From: Nephromyces sp. MM_2019
Taxonomy: Eukaryota; Apicomplexa; Aconoidasida; Nephromycida
NCBI GenBank assembly: GCA_015657535.1
Contig: JADHZB010001614.1
Location: forward strand, 1 to 36,378
DNA: 36,378 bases
Reading direction: 5' to 3'
Shown here: positions 22,304-33,818 of the stretch, one piece after another
How the letters are laid out: each line of letters starts with the position of its first letter
Position numbering within the stretch: position 1 is the first letter of the stretch
Notes under the pieces: model-generated
The model's database searches: none
The model's input: the letters and a program-made list of their open reading frames with translations, nothing else
Told to the model about the DNA's origin: nothing
Translations under genes and position numbers: made by a program

Positions 22304-24930
22304 CTATTTGAAAAGTGAAATTGTATGCTTCAAAAAAGGGGAGAAACGGCAGTTGTCATGACGTATAGCAGGTAGTTGATACTTGTTTAGGCTATTGAGA
22401 TAGTATGGATGTTCAAAACTAAAACGGCATCTAATCAGATCTGAAAATATTTTATTTATCCCATACTAATCGATAATGCATCATTTTTATGTGCCTGCTG
22501 ATGCAGGAAATTTATGTGAAATATCACAGAATATCCGATCTCTGACCAAGTATTAAGCCACTTAGTAGTTATTTGGAGAGTATCATATATTTTATGCTTC
22601 AAAATGAAATTGTAAAAAAAAATGGGTTAGAGCAAAAAAGACCTAAAAAATCGGGTATACATACACCGAGAAAAAAATTATCATAGTGGAATCCTCAATA
22701 AAAGCAACAGCAAAAAAAAGGAGAAAAAAGCCTACTATTTGATGTAAAATCGAGTCAAATATGGTGTATTTACATCTCAACACCCAAGTTAAAGTGTGTA
22801 TGCTTTTTTTTTATCATCTTCTGCAGTGTCTGCTTGAACTCACAGACATTCGGTGCTATTGCTAAATGCTCGCTCTACAGTAATCACACCGATTTAATGT
22901 GAACTTAAAAACATTTAGAAACAATCTGATTCCTCCTAAGCTGTTTTACACACACAGTGAAAATGGTACTATCAAGCAAATTTCATGTGGTGAGATATCA
23001 TCACCTTCACTTGCTCCAAGGTTGAAGTCAATAGAAGACTTAGACTCTATTGATAGTACAGAAAATGATGAATTTTGCAAAATCTTTCTAATCCAATATC
23101 ATAAGAAAAATCCTTAATCTTCAAGTCATGAAGAAGTCTGCCTAGCTCTTCTTAGTTATATAGCAGCACTCATTCCGGGGAAATATTCAGCATAATAATG
23201 TGCAGCGAGTAGTAATATCTAATAGCATATTGATGGAAAGCTTTGCGAAGTTAATAGAGCTAGAGCTGCCAGAAAATTCCAAACGAAGCAGTAGGAACAG
23301 AGCTATTTTGAACAAAATAGAAACTGAGCATCACTCGATAGATTTCTTCCCCAGTTTAGATTGTGGAATGATAAATCTCGATACTCGCTAGCTTATACTA
23401 TAGCATTTTCGCTAGCCTCTTAGAGTGCTGTTTGCTTGAAAAATAAGTTAAAGCAGAGAGAAAAACAAGAGTTTTAACCCCCTTTCTGAAGCGCATAATC
23501 ACCTCTCCTAGCGTTGAGCAATCTAACCTATTGAAGAATATCTCAGGTATGCTATTAGATAATAGTGAAGTGCTTTGGACACTCTATTAGAGGAAAGTAA
23601 TTAAGCGCTTGGGATACCCTATTAGAGGGGAATAGTGAAGCCCCCAAGACACCCCATCAAGGACGAATAGCAAAGCGCTGACTGAAAGCTACTCTGTGGA
23701 ATCCCTAGTTCTTTCTAAGAAGACCCTCCAGCAACGTAGGCCTAAATCATTCAATCACTCATAAAAACCAAGAAAACCCCATAAAAATAAGTTTTACACT
23801 CTACCTCATCACAAAGCCACTTCCTACTCTCATCAAAGCCTCTCAGCTAGCATCAGCAGATTATTATTAGAACTTCCGACTACGAAAATAACATCATCAA
23901 TATTGATTGGCAGAGCACTATATTCGCACTGCACCAAAACATGGTCTATAACATCCAATTTAAACTAATACTCCAAAACTTACTATATAATTTGAGCATA
24001 CAAAGACCGCACCAACACAAGCAGATGACCCGGAAGCAATTGCAGAAAATAACCATGAAATTGACGAATCATATACATATCATCATAACAAAGCACAAGC
24101 TTTCCCAAATAAAAGTAAGTCGCGCTTTTTGCACACAATCAAATATCTTGGGGGAATAAATGGCGTCTTATGAATCATGAGAGCCAGTAAGATGCCTTAA
24201 GCATTAATTCACACCCCGTAAAAGCAAGTATCCCAAAATTGGTGCGATATTTGGCCAAATATCAAGCTATTTCCTCTTAATTAAAGGAATTTGGAGAATC
24301 TCAAAAACAAAATTTTTTCAAGTAAAATTCTCACGAGAAAAGGCTGATTTCTGATGATAATTGACAAATTTTAGGCAGCAAAAAGGAGGTAATCACAAGC
24401 CAGCAGCTGAGCTTCAAGTGTTTTTTTGGAGGTGTAAATTTGCGTGTATCCCTCTCTCAAATTGGGCAAAAAAAGCAAAGCAGCAGCATTACACCCGTGA
24501 TATCAGTATATATAAGATATCACCTACTCAGATATACCTATATATATATATATATCATACAGTCTCGTCGGTTTAAATTTAGCTACAATAGCCATAATTT
24601 AAAAGAATCAATCATAAGACTTATCCTATTCAAGAATAAATAGGATTTTCCCTCGAGAAGAGCTTGAAAAATCGCTTTAGGACGATCTTCCTCCAGCTTA
24701 CTCTTTAGAATAAATTGAGATCAATTTTGCTGTTTTCATAATTGAATATTCAGGAACTGTATATAAATTTGAATTATTCAGTCCAATCAAGAATTACTTG
24801 GATATATCGTATATACAGTGAAAAATATTGATAATAATAATATCTCAGGAATCTGCAGCTTATATATAGAGCGATGATGATGATGTAGGGCTAGAAAATC
24901 AACAAAAATGTAATGCAATGAAAATAATAC
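22304..24930. other. AT-rich spacer with minisatellite, no supported gene
   Basis: Contains the 35-bp repeat at 23551-23690 and an (AT)n run at about 24538-24555. Plus-strand frames at about 22900-23115 and 23200-23391 lack family motifs, and the first starts with GTG, not ATG. A minus-strand segment near 24640-24710 reads SKLEEDRPKAIFQALLEGKS but has no convincing borders. Confidence 0.45.
23551..23690. repeat. Diverged ~35-bp minisatellite, four units
   Basis: Four consecutive units starting CTATTAG (23552, 23584, 23619 and a weaker one near 23655), each followed by AATAGTGAAG- or GTAATTAAGC-like and GACAC/GATAC sequence. Units are clearly related but diverged. Confidence 0.75.
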
Positions 24931-25036
24931 GGATTTTTGGCGCAAAAATCTCTCTTTAAACTGCTTCCAGACGAATATATGTAGTACTAGCGACGTAGCG
25001 ACAGAGATAAGTGGGTTTCCAAGCAGGCCATTTAAC
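24931..25036 (-). CDS. Candidate internal exon with a membrane-like segment, function unknown
   Basis: A 106-nt minus-strand segment bounded by an acceptor (TTGACTAG) and a donor (GTATTA). It reads LNGLLGNPLISVATSLVLHI and then basic residues WKQFKERFLRQK. The hydrophobic run followed by Lys/Arg looks like a membrane segment with a cytosolic stop. The start resembles the first helix of the DUF212 (acid phosphatase / haloperoxidase-related) family, but the diagnostic GGMPSSHS that should come next was not found nearby, so I do not assign it. It could belong to the same unknown gene as 21981-22303 or be chance. Confidence 0.22.
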
Positions 25037-25161
25037 CTAGTCAAGCTTCAAAAACAAGGAAAATTAAAGAGTGGATTTTTCTATATTTTTTTCTTCACCT
25101 AGGTGCTAGAAAAGCACTAAAACTGTAGAAATCCTAAGCAAAGAGTTAGTTCCTAATATTT

Positions 25162-25246
25162 CCTTGCTGCACAAGAAGTATACATGTGTGTGAACTATGA
25201 ACTGACCCCCTTGCTGCACAAGAAGCATATGTGTGTGTGAACTATA
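25162..25246. repeat. 47-bp tandem duplication downstream of PMS2
   Basis: TTGCTGCACAAGAAG, a TATACATGTGTGTG-like block and TGAACTAT occur twice, offset by 47 bp, between the PMS2 stop (25396) and the exon candidate at 24931-25036. A perfect 14-base palindrome AGAGATATATCTCT (25330-25343) lies between the repeat and the PMS2 stop and may form a 3' UTR hairpin. Confidence 0.85.
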
Positions 25247-25395
25247 CTGATGGAATTTTTTGAGAGAAGGTAATTGCTTAAGAACAAATACTAATTTAGA
25301 GCAATCAGATCTTCAATAACGTAAAACACAGAGATATATCTCTATCTATACATTCTAAGCTACTCTGATACTATTTTTCTGACTTCTTCATCATA

Positions 25396-28300
25396 TCATT
25401 CCAACAAGCTTTCAATGTTTGCCAGATGTCTCATCGTTGGCCGGCCATGAGGGCAATTCCATGGGTGATTAAGCTGAGCCATTTTGTGAACCACTTCGGC
25501 CATCTTTCGAGCATCCAGTACGTCTCCAATCATGATGGCACTCCGGCAAGCCCTGCGAAGGATTTAGACTATGAAATTGAGGATTTTCAAGCCAAAATTA
25601 GGCACGAAAATCTTTGGTTAAATAAGGAAGGTAACTGAAGTAAATCAAATGAAAGGCATGATAATCATCTTCAGTTTTTGGAAGGGCTTCAAGCTTCTGA
25701 GGGAAGTTTGAAGCTAAAATATACCCTCTAAAAGTAGTTCTAATCAAAAAAAAAAAGTAAAATAATGGGAGATTTTAATATCTTCTGAAGATGCTGAAAA
25801 ATCAATAGATGATGAAGCAAAATTTGACGAATCCATTTGAAAAGCTTTAGATACATATCAGGCAATGCTTTGGGTTTAAACACGAAAAAAATTGAAACTA
25901 AAAACTAGTCTGCTAGTAGAGATTATGCCAAATAACTCTGCGAAAAGAAAGGTTTTGGCTGCACAGAAAAAGCTTGATAGAGAGTAATAGTTAGTTTAAT
26001 CTACGATGATTTCATGCAGATCAGAATGATTGCTAAATATAAGGAAAATCAGGAAATTGAAGATTTAAAGGCTTCTAAAGGTGAGATAAGGCATGAAATT
26101 GATGCTAGAAAGGCTTTAACACACAAAGAACTATTTGCCAACAAAGAAACCTGATACTACAGAGCCTTCCACACGCAACGAATTGTTTGAAATTGCATTA
26201 TTTTCCGATAAAAAAAAACATCCACAACCTCAATTTTCCATTCATTCCAAATAAACATTTCTAGAAAACAAGCCTAAAACTCCTACTAAACACAGCTACC
26301 ACTATATACTTGGAGGCTAGAATTCTCCAAACTCTATGCGGACGAGGAACTCCACAAGCCTGATTCCATAAACCACTTTGAGAAGCTGCGATTTGCTTTT
26401 TTAGCAGCTCATTTTCAACTAATTCCCCGGGAATATCAGAGCCATCGTTCAAGTAAATAGAGTCACATGAAGTCTGATCCTTCCAGGTCATGATGAAACT
26501 CTGGCTATTATCAACATCTTCCGTTGATTCCTTTTGAGTGATAGATTGCTCTTCATTTTGAGTGGTGGAGTCGCCAGTGTGTGCAGCACCACCCAGCAAA
26601 TCAAGCCTTTTTTCAATAGATAAATCACTCCACACTGAAGAGCTTTCATGCAAACTGTCAATGAGGGAAGCAACATCGGCTGTACTAAACATGACGCCTT
26701 GGCTTGAAGGCATTGTCAAGAGCTTTGCATATTTAAGGCCATTCTTTGTATCGTGTTCAAACCTGAGCCGGAAGCCATTCAATCTGAGGATACGAAGATG
26801 CGACTCTGCGATGCATATCTGGGCAGGAGTTAGCTCAAGCTTTAGAGGGTGCATTAAGGGCTGAACTCGTAGCAGAGACATCTCATTTAAACGCTCAAAT
26901 CTTGCCTTCTCATCTGCTGCATGCTGGTCTATTATGAAGACTGATGAGAAATTTAGCGACCCAGTAGCTCGAGGCAATAACGCAATGATAAAACCATGAT
27001 TAAACTGCCCAATTATCTTCATTCTACTAAAGAAATTTTTATCAAACCGCATATTAGCAGCTGTTGAACTATGGCTATGAGGCTTTGTAGAAGAATCAGT
27101 AACTTCACCGGAGCTGCAACAGGAGTGAAAAACTTCCTTCTCGATAGCTTGCTTATTTGAGATCGCTTGATGCCGATTAGGTAGCTCTGCAGCTGAAGCT
27201 GCTGCGGAATGGGGAAATAGCTTGCGATAAGCCGCAAAAACATGCTCTCTAGCTCTGGAGATCGTATCGCTGTCAGAAACTCTACTTTCTTCCCAAAATA
27301 ACAAGCGTTTCCCATCTTCTATTGCAGGGCTTAAAGCACAGCTTGTGTTACCTGACTTTGCTACAAGGCCCCCCGGAGGAAGCGATTCTGCTGAGTAACC
27401 GAGCCTTTCTTCCAAAAAGCTCGGCTTTGAGCCTATTTCTAGGTTTGAATCAGGAAAATTTTGTTGATAAACTTGGTTTAGACGCAATGTCCCTATGAGA
27501 GCCTTTCTGACTACGACTTCCTGCTGAAGGGGGGATTCTACAGCACTCTGAGAGCTGCTCAAAGAATCTTTGATATTTTCTTCATTTGGGCAAGTGGAAT
27601 ACTCTGCAGACTTTGCAGTGTCTGGAGAAGAAACAGACGCAGCACTTTTATTTTGCTCTACAAATGGGCTGCTCGCTTCACTTGATAACATAGAGGGAAG
27701 GGACTGGATGGGAGAGTTGGAAGCTTGAGCAATATTAAAAGGCCCCGTTGAAGAGGCTGATTCATTGGAGCAGGAATCCTCTTTGGACCATAAAACTGTT
27801 TGATAACTGGCAGTGCCATCCTCACTTAATAAATTAACTTTTACTGTTTGCATCAATGAAGTCTGCGGAAAACCTTGTTGCAGGGGGTTTATATGATTCG
27901 CATTACTCAGAGAGGGTGAGGCAATAATGCGCTGCAGACTATCGTTTGTATACACGACTTCACTGCCAGATGAAGTAGAGAGAGCAGCATCCTTAAAAGA
28001 AGAAGAATCAACATCATTTTTTCCAGTTTTAATTGAATGTAGGGATGAGTCAAAAGCATCTTCTTTCACAACTCTTGGTGAAACATTGATAAAAACGAGA
28101 GAATTTCCATCTTCTTGGCCTTGCATCTTATTTTCTAGCGACTTTAGATGCTGTGGAGAAGAGTCGAAACTAGCTGTAAAGCCTTGTGGTGAACTAGTAT
28201 GTTCAGAAGCAGTAGGAAAATCGCTAGAATAGTGATGAAACTTGACTTTTTTCGTATACAAACCGGTAAAAATGTTGTTTTCAGAGCTATTAGCCTCATC

Positions 28301-31300
28301 AGGTGAGCATTTCGTTTGATCATCATCATCATTATGATTACCAACGCATGAGTGTATCAAGGCTGGATCATCCATAGAAGGAGTATCTCGAGTCTGAATA
28401 AGCATGCTGCTGTTCCGTTTAAGGTTAGGGGATCGAGATGTTGGGAGAATCGAATCGGAGGTAGATAAAGGCTTAGAGGTAGAGGGTGGAGGTATTGGGT
28501 AAGTTGAATCGGATGAAGATTCCTTATTTTCCTCATTTGCACACTTCTTTGAGCCTACCTGGGATCCCGACTTAGACTCCACAGCAGAGAGTTTTTTCCC
28601 GAATGTTGAGGCGGTTAATCCATTCTTTATGTAATGAGAGCATTATGGATGAGAAAAGAGAATGATCACAGTCCTCATTGCAAGCAATGGAACGTGAAAT
28701 CTTGCAAATGCTTTCAAAGGAATGAACAAGGTGGAGAGAGGCTCGTACAATGGAAAAAGACGCTTTTGTTGATATTGAAAAAAAGGGGATTTTTTCTGAA
28801 TTCAAACATTGGCGATGCAATCTTCAATACTGAAGATATCTTCAAAGGGTGCTTTTTAAGGAGTGAAGATGCAATCTTCAATGCTTTAAACCTCTGAAGA
28901 TATCTTCAAAAATTTCTGCGCTACTAGCAATTACAAAACTTTTACACATGATATACCAACCCTACTTTAGCTGTTATTCCTGGTTTAGCCTTTTTCATAG
29001 TGTAAAAATAAAATGAAATATGCATATCTTTATTGTTGCCACTCTAACATTATATGCTCAGCTCCAAAGATATCCATCCATTTACCAAACATCAAAAAAT
29101 ATCTTTACTAGCAAGCTAGGCGGTAAGCTGGTTCTAAAAAGCTATAAACAACCACACACACACACAAATTTTGATTTTTTTTTCAATAGAGTGAGACTTG
29201 ATGAAGCAGAAGTTTGGCTAAACACAACAAGAATCAAGCTAGCTCTATCTTCAACGAAAAGCATGCGTACGGTAAAAAATGCTTCTACTATAGAAGCTTC
29301 ATATTCTGGCAAACTATCACAAAAAGTTATTTTTTATTGATATAATGAGTGTCTTCTCATATGATTTTCCTAATAAAATGGATCAATTAAGCTTTGCTGT
29401 GGTGTAATCTCAAAGAAACTTCCAGAGGCCGTGTGTGTGTGTGAAAATCATAAAAATTTCTCAGCAAAATAAACGGAGTAAAAAAGAAAAGTAAATCAAT
29501 ATGGGAAACATGTGTGTGTGCAAGTTAGCAACTAATAGTCTCCAAAGGAAAAGTTGGACGGTAATAATGTGTGTGTGCAAACTAGCGTGGCAATGAAATG
29601 TGTGTGCAAGTTAGCAACTAATAGTCTCCAAAGGAAAAGTTGGACGGTAATAATGTGTGTGTGCGAGCTAGCAACTAGTAATTGCCAGAACCAAATCAGA
29701 TAAGAATTTGATACCTGCCCCTTTCAAGCAAAGCCAACCCGTAAAAAAGGATAGTTTTAACACACATGCAGCACTAAAAACTACCTGAGAGCCCTGGTAT
29801 AATGTTTGCTGATAAAAAGAAGTTTCCAACGGAACCAGCACTTTCTCAGCCAAGTAGCCCTGAAACGAATGAAGCTGCTTCTCATTAAAAAAAGAGAACA
29901 AAAGAAGGTGCAGAAAATGCTCCCGAGCAAGCCAGTGTATGTACATTAGAATGGCCAGAAGATTTTGATTCTCTAAGCATTAAAGCTAATGATAGCCTTC
30001 TACAGTAGCCATTCAAAATATTCTTTTAAAGCATAAAAAACTACTAAAAACTTCACACTAAACCACACACACCAATATAGCATATGACTTAAATTTGGAT
30101 TTACACTTGTAAAGGTTAAGCATTTCGAATCTACTACTCACACACACACATATACATGCAAACGCACACACACACAGACACACACTGAAAAAAGCTACAG
30201 AACAAAAAAAAATTCTGCTAGCACTTGATATTTAACCTGCCAATGGAGTTGCTGCAGAGCAATGCTAAAAGCGAAAATACTCGCAGCATCACACACATCA
30301 CGCGAATAAACGGCTATAAGGCGTGAGAAAAGCATTAACTTGCACTCAAATACACTGGTGGGACTCAAAGCAGATGAAAGAAAAAGCTCTTCAGTGCACA
30401 CACACACCTGCACAGCTCAAACAAGAAAACCAAAAAAAGGAAACGTATCTTCGCTTCACTCTCTTACCTTCAAAGCCTCAGCTATTGTACTTTCTTCTCT
30501 CAAGAAGATCATCCTTTTATCAGGAGTAAGATTCACATCAACATTACGGGTATTTATCTTGAAGTTTAATACAAACGCAGGATAATTTCTACTGCTAAAT
30601 TGTCTAAAAACTTCGTTTATAACCCTAAAAAAAACCCACACACACACACATAAAAAGAAACATTTTAGTGGTGTTGGATTCCTCCTTTTTCCCTCTGTAA
30701 AAAACCCGCTTCCACAGAAGCTTTGAATATAGCAAATACTCACAAGTGTATACTTTCAACCACACAGTAGCCAGAGAAACCCTTCTTCTTCATAATTTCC
30801 CTCATCAGGGTGTACAGCATTCCTCCCTTTATTTTTTCTAGAAAATCAAACACAGTGCTATGTAAGCGACACCACTAGCAGTTGAAAGTAATGTTGATTA
30901 TTTCCCATAAAGCTTGAGGATGCTTCAATAGCATATCTCGTGTATAACACACACACACAACCGGAGATCTACCAAAAAAGTTTCTATGAAAAATCGCTCA
31001 TAAAATGGCAGAAAACACGGATGAAGAAAATATCTAGCAAACCAGTGCGTTTCAATAAGAGACTAACAAAAAATAAGCATTTGACGCCTTAATTTTCTTC
31101 CAAGGCAATACTTTAGAGAGAAAATCTATACATTACAATTCTCACCTAATATGCAGTAAAAAACTCTGATTTTCTACAGAGATTTTCTTGGATTTTCTGT
31201 CAAGTTTCTGTTTACACACATAATTACTCAAAAAAAGCGAAAAAAACACTCCAATACGCCAGTAAAAGTTTAATGAAAAAGAGCCGATTATTTCACAGGA

Positions 31301-33783
31301 AAAAAACTGAACTTTATTCGCAAACCATACACACACAAATAGATGCTTTAATTCTTCTACTTGAGTGACTTTCTCGTGCCAAAAGATGTATTTCCGGGGT
31401 ATTTCTCTCGAAAAAGTGGCGAAATATGAACTTCTCAAAGATATAATCTTTTTCATTAGAAAGAAGAGTATCAAAGGGAGCAACTACGCCTGCTAACTTC
31501 AGTTCATCAAAATCTATAGGATAATTTCATGAAGAAATCATAGTCACCTTGAAATATTTCTTGGAGAATCTATCGGTCTTGAATTAACATAAAAAATCTG
31601 TATATCCTTAGACTTTCGACCTGCTTGGGGTTTTGAAATAAAGCCCTCAACGCTAGATAAATGAAAGAAACACACACACACACACGGAGATTGGTGCAAA
31701 TTTTAGGTTGGACATGCTTTATAGGGAAGATTTTTGTTCAATAAGTGGTATTTATGTGCGGGAATATAAGAGCTGGAGGTGAGGAAAAAGCAGAAAGGAG
31801 GTAAATTCATACAAAAAGAGGTGTGAAGGGAAAAACAAGAAGATTCAGAGAAGAAGCTAGAAGATTAAGAGCGAAAAGCTATGGAGGAAAGCGAAAAGCA
31901 GCACAGAGCGAGAGATATTGTGAAGAAGCTGGAAGATTGAGAAAAGCAAGAGAGAGTAAGATTTTACTACAAATTCTCAAAATATAACTTCAAAAGATAT
32001 CATTAAAAAGCCGAGAAAATGCTCAACCTAAGACTCCATAAAATATCATCAAACACTACACACACGCAGCAAAATTTCACTGGAAGAACACTGCGAGAAA
32101 CGATGAAAAAGCAGCTATTCTAGCAACCCACTGCTGCGAAGTCCAAAATTCAATTATAACCTTCACATCGCAGATAGAGACTTTAGAAATTCCAGCAAAC
32201 CTATTCTCTTCACATAAACTCAAAATAGAATCGCATAATCAAGTCTAATCAAGAGGTTTGCGTGTGTTTGTGTGCTTGTGTGCTTGTGTGCTTGTGTGCT
32301 TGTGTGCTTGTGTGCTTGTGTGAACTTTGTTATTAAGTGTAGCCGTGGGCTATGATGGCAAGATCTACTCCAACATACACTAAGTCTTTTGTATTTCAAC
32401 AAAATGCTCAAATAAGGGCTAATAGTCAGAACTTTGACTAGAATGAGAGAAAGACTGAACAAGACATTTAGAAGAATTTATAGCCGAAATCTCGAACTCC
32501 ATGCACAGACTCAACTAAAGCAATAGGGTGTGTGCTAACTTTATACACACACGATAGAGTTAGCACAAATTTAACCATTACTTGCATGCTAGCATATAGC
32601 CCGTGTGTGTGAAATCACAACGAAAAACTCACCTCCATGAACTATTCCCCAATCTTGGCTTGGTATAATTAGTGAAACCAGTGTATTCTACACACAGCAT
32701 TTCTTGCTCTATTTTCTTTCCAAATATCCTACCAAAGCTTTCCAGAAGTGAAGAGACATTCCCTGTACACAAACAGAAAATGCTGGCGTTACTTTGTGTG
32801 TGCGTATGAGCACTGTTGCTGATTGTGTGTCAAACGCTGGTGTTACTTTGTGAGTGTAAAAGTCTTTCTGGGGGTTGTGCGTGCTTGAAAAGCTAATTTC
32901 GCACTATGTGTGTGTGCGAAAAGCGAATGTCGCATTGAGTGGTTGAGAGAGTGCTTTTGCTGATTTTTTGTGAAATGCTCATGATGCGTCGTGTGTGTGC
33001 ATCACTACACCAAGAAATGAATGAAGGGGGTGCGATTTCAAGGCAGCTCTCACACACACTTCAGCAGTCGAAGATTGGAGGGAAAAAAAGACAATACACA
33101 CAAGCGTAACTCGGATAAGCATAAAAAGAAGTTTTTGCTCCCCAAAAATTCAAAGTTATAAACACACAAACTTTCATATCAAACACAGTAATGCACACAC
33201 TTCATTTTTCGCCTAAAAATATCTCAATGAAGGAGCATAAACTACCAAATTCTGCTTCAACTAAATCAAAGAAAAATTCTGAAAAAAACCTAAAGAACAG
33301 CAGAAAAAGCTCATGAAAAAGAGAAAATTATAATATACTTTCTCCCTTCCAAGTCATTCCATCTTCAACCTGAGAATAATTAAAAACAAAAACCTTAGAA
33401 TAAACACAAACACACAAACACACACAAACACACACACACACAGAATGCCTACCTGATGTGCTCAAAAGAGTCTGCTTTTCCCTATACGCAGAAAATCACA
33501 AACAACAATTTCGCCGAGCTTATGAGTACTTGAAGCTGCCTTCAGGGGAGAAATACTTCACGCATTTTCTTTAGGTCTTGCAGCTTGTTTTACAGTGAAA
33601 TTTCGTGCGTATATGTGTGTGTGTGGGCTGGTAATGCATAGATTTAGAGAAGAGAAAACTAATAGATTTTCGGAAAGAATAAAAGGTACAAGGCATCAGA
33701 GTCATGCAAACAGGTGAGATTTTGCTTTGGCTTGCAGTCAAACACAGAAAACTGCTGTAGCTGAAGCCTTCACTCGTATTAAT

Positions 33784-33818
<35 letters not shown>

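Noticed and set aside
25426..25638. Plus-strand open frame beginning with ATG
   Set aside because: It is the antisense shadow of the last PMS2 exon.
26261..26400. Apparent degenerate metal motif (CGVPRPHRV) and truncated C-terminus in PMS2
   Set aside because: That stretch aligns instead with the family segment just before ACR (CRPSRVKQMFAS). A donor (AA|GTATAT) leads in phase to the exon 25396-25552, which holds ACR and CPHGRP.
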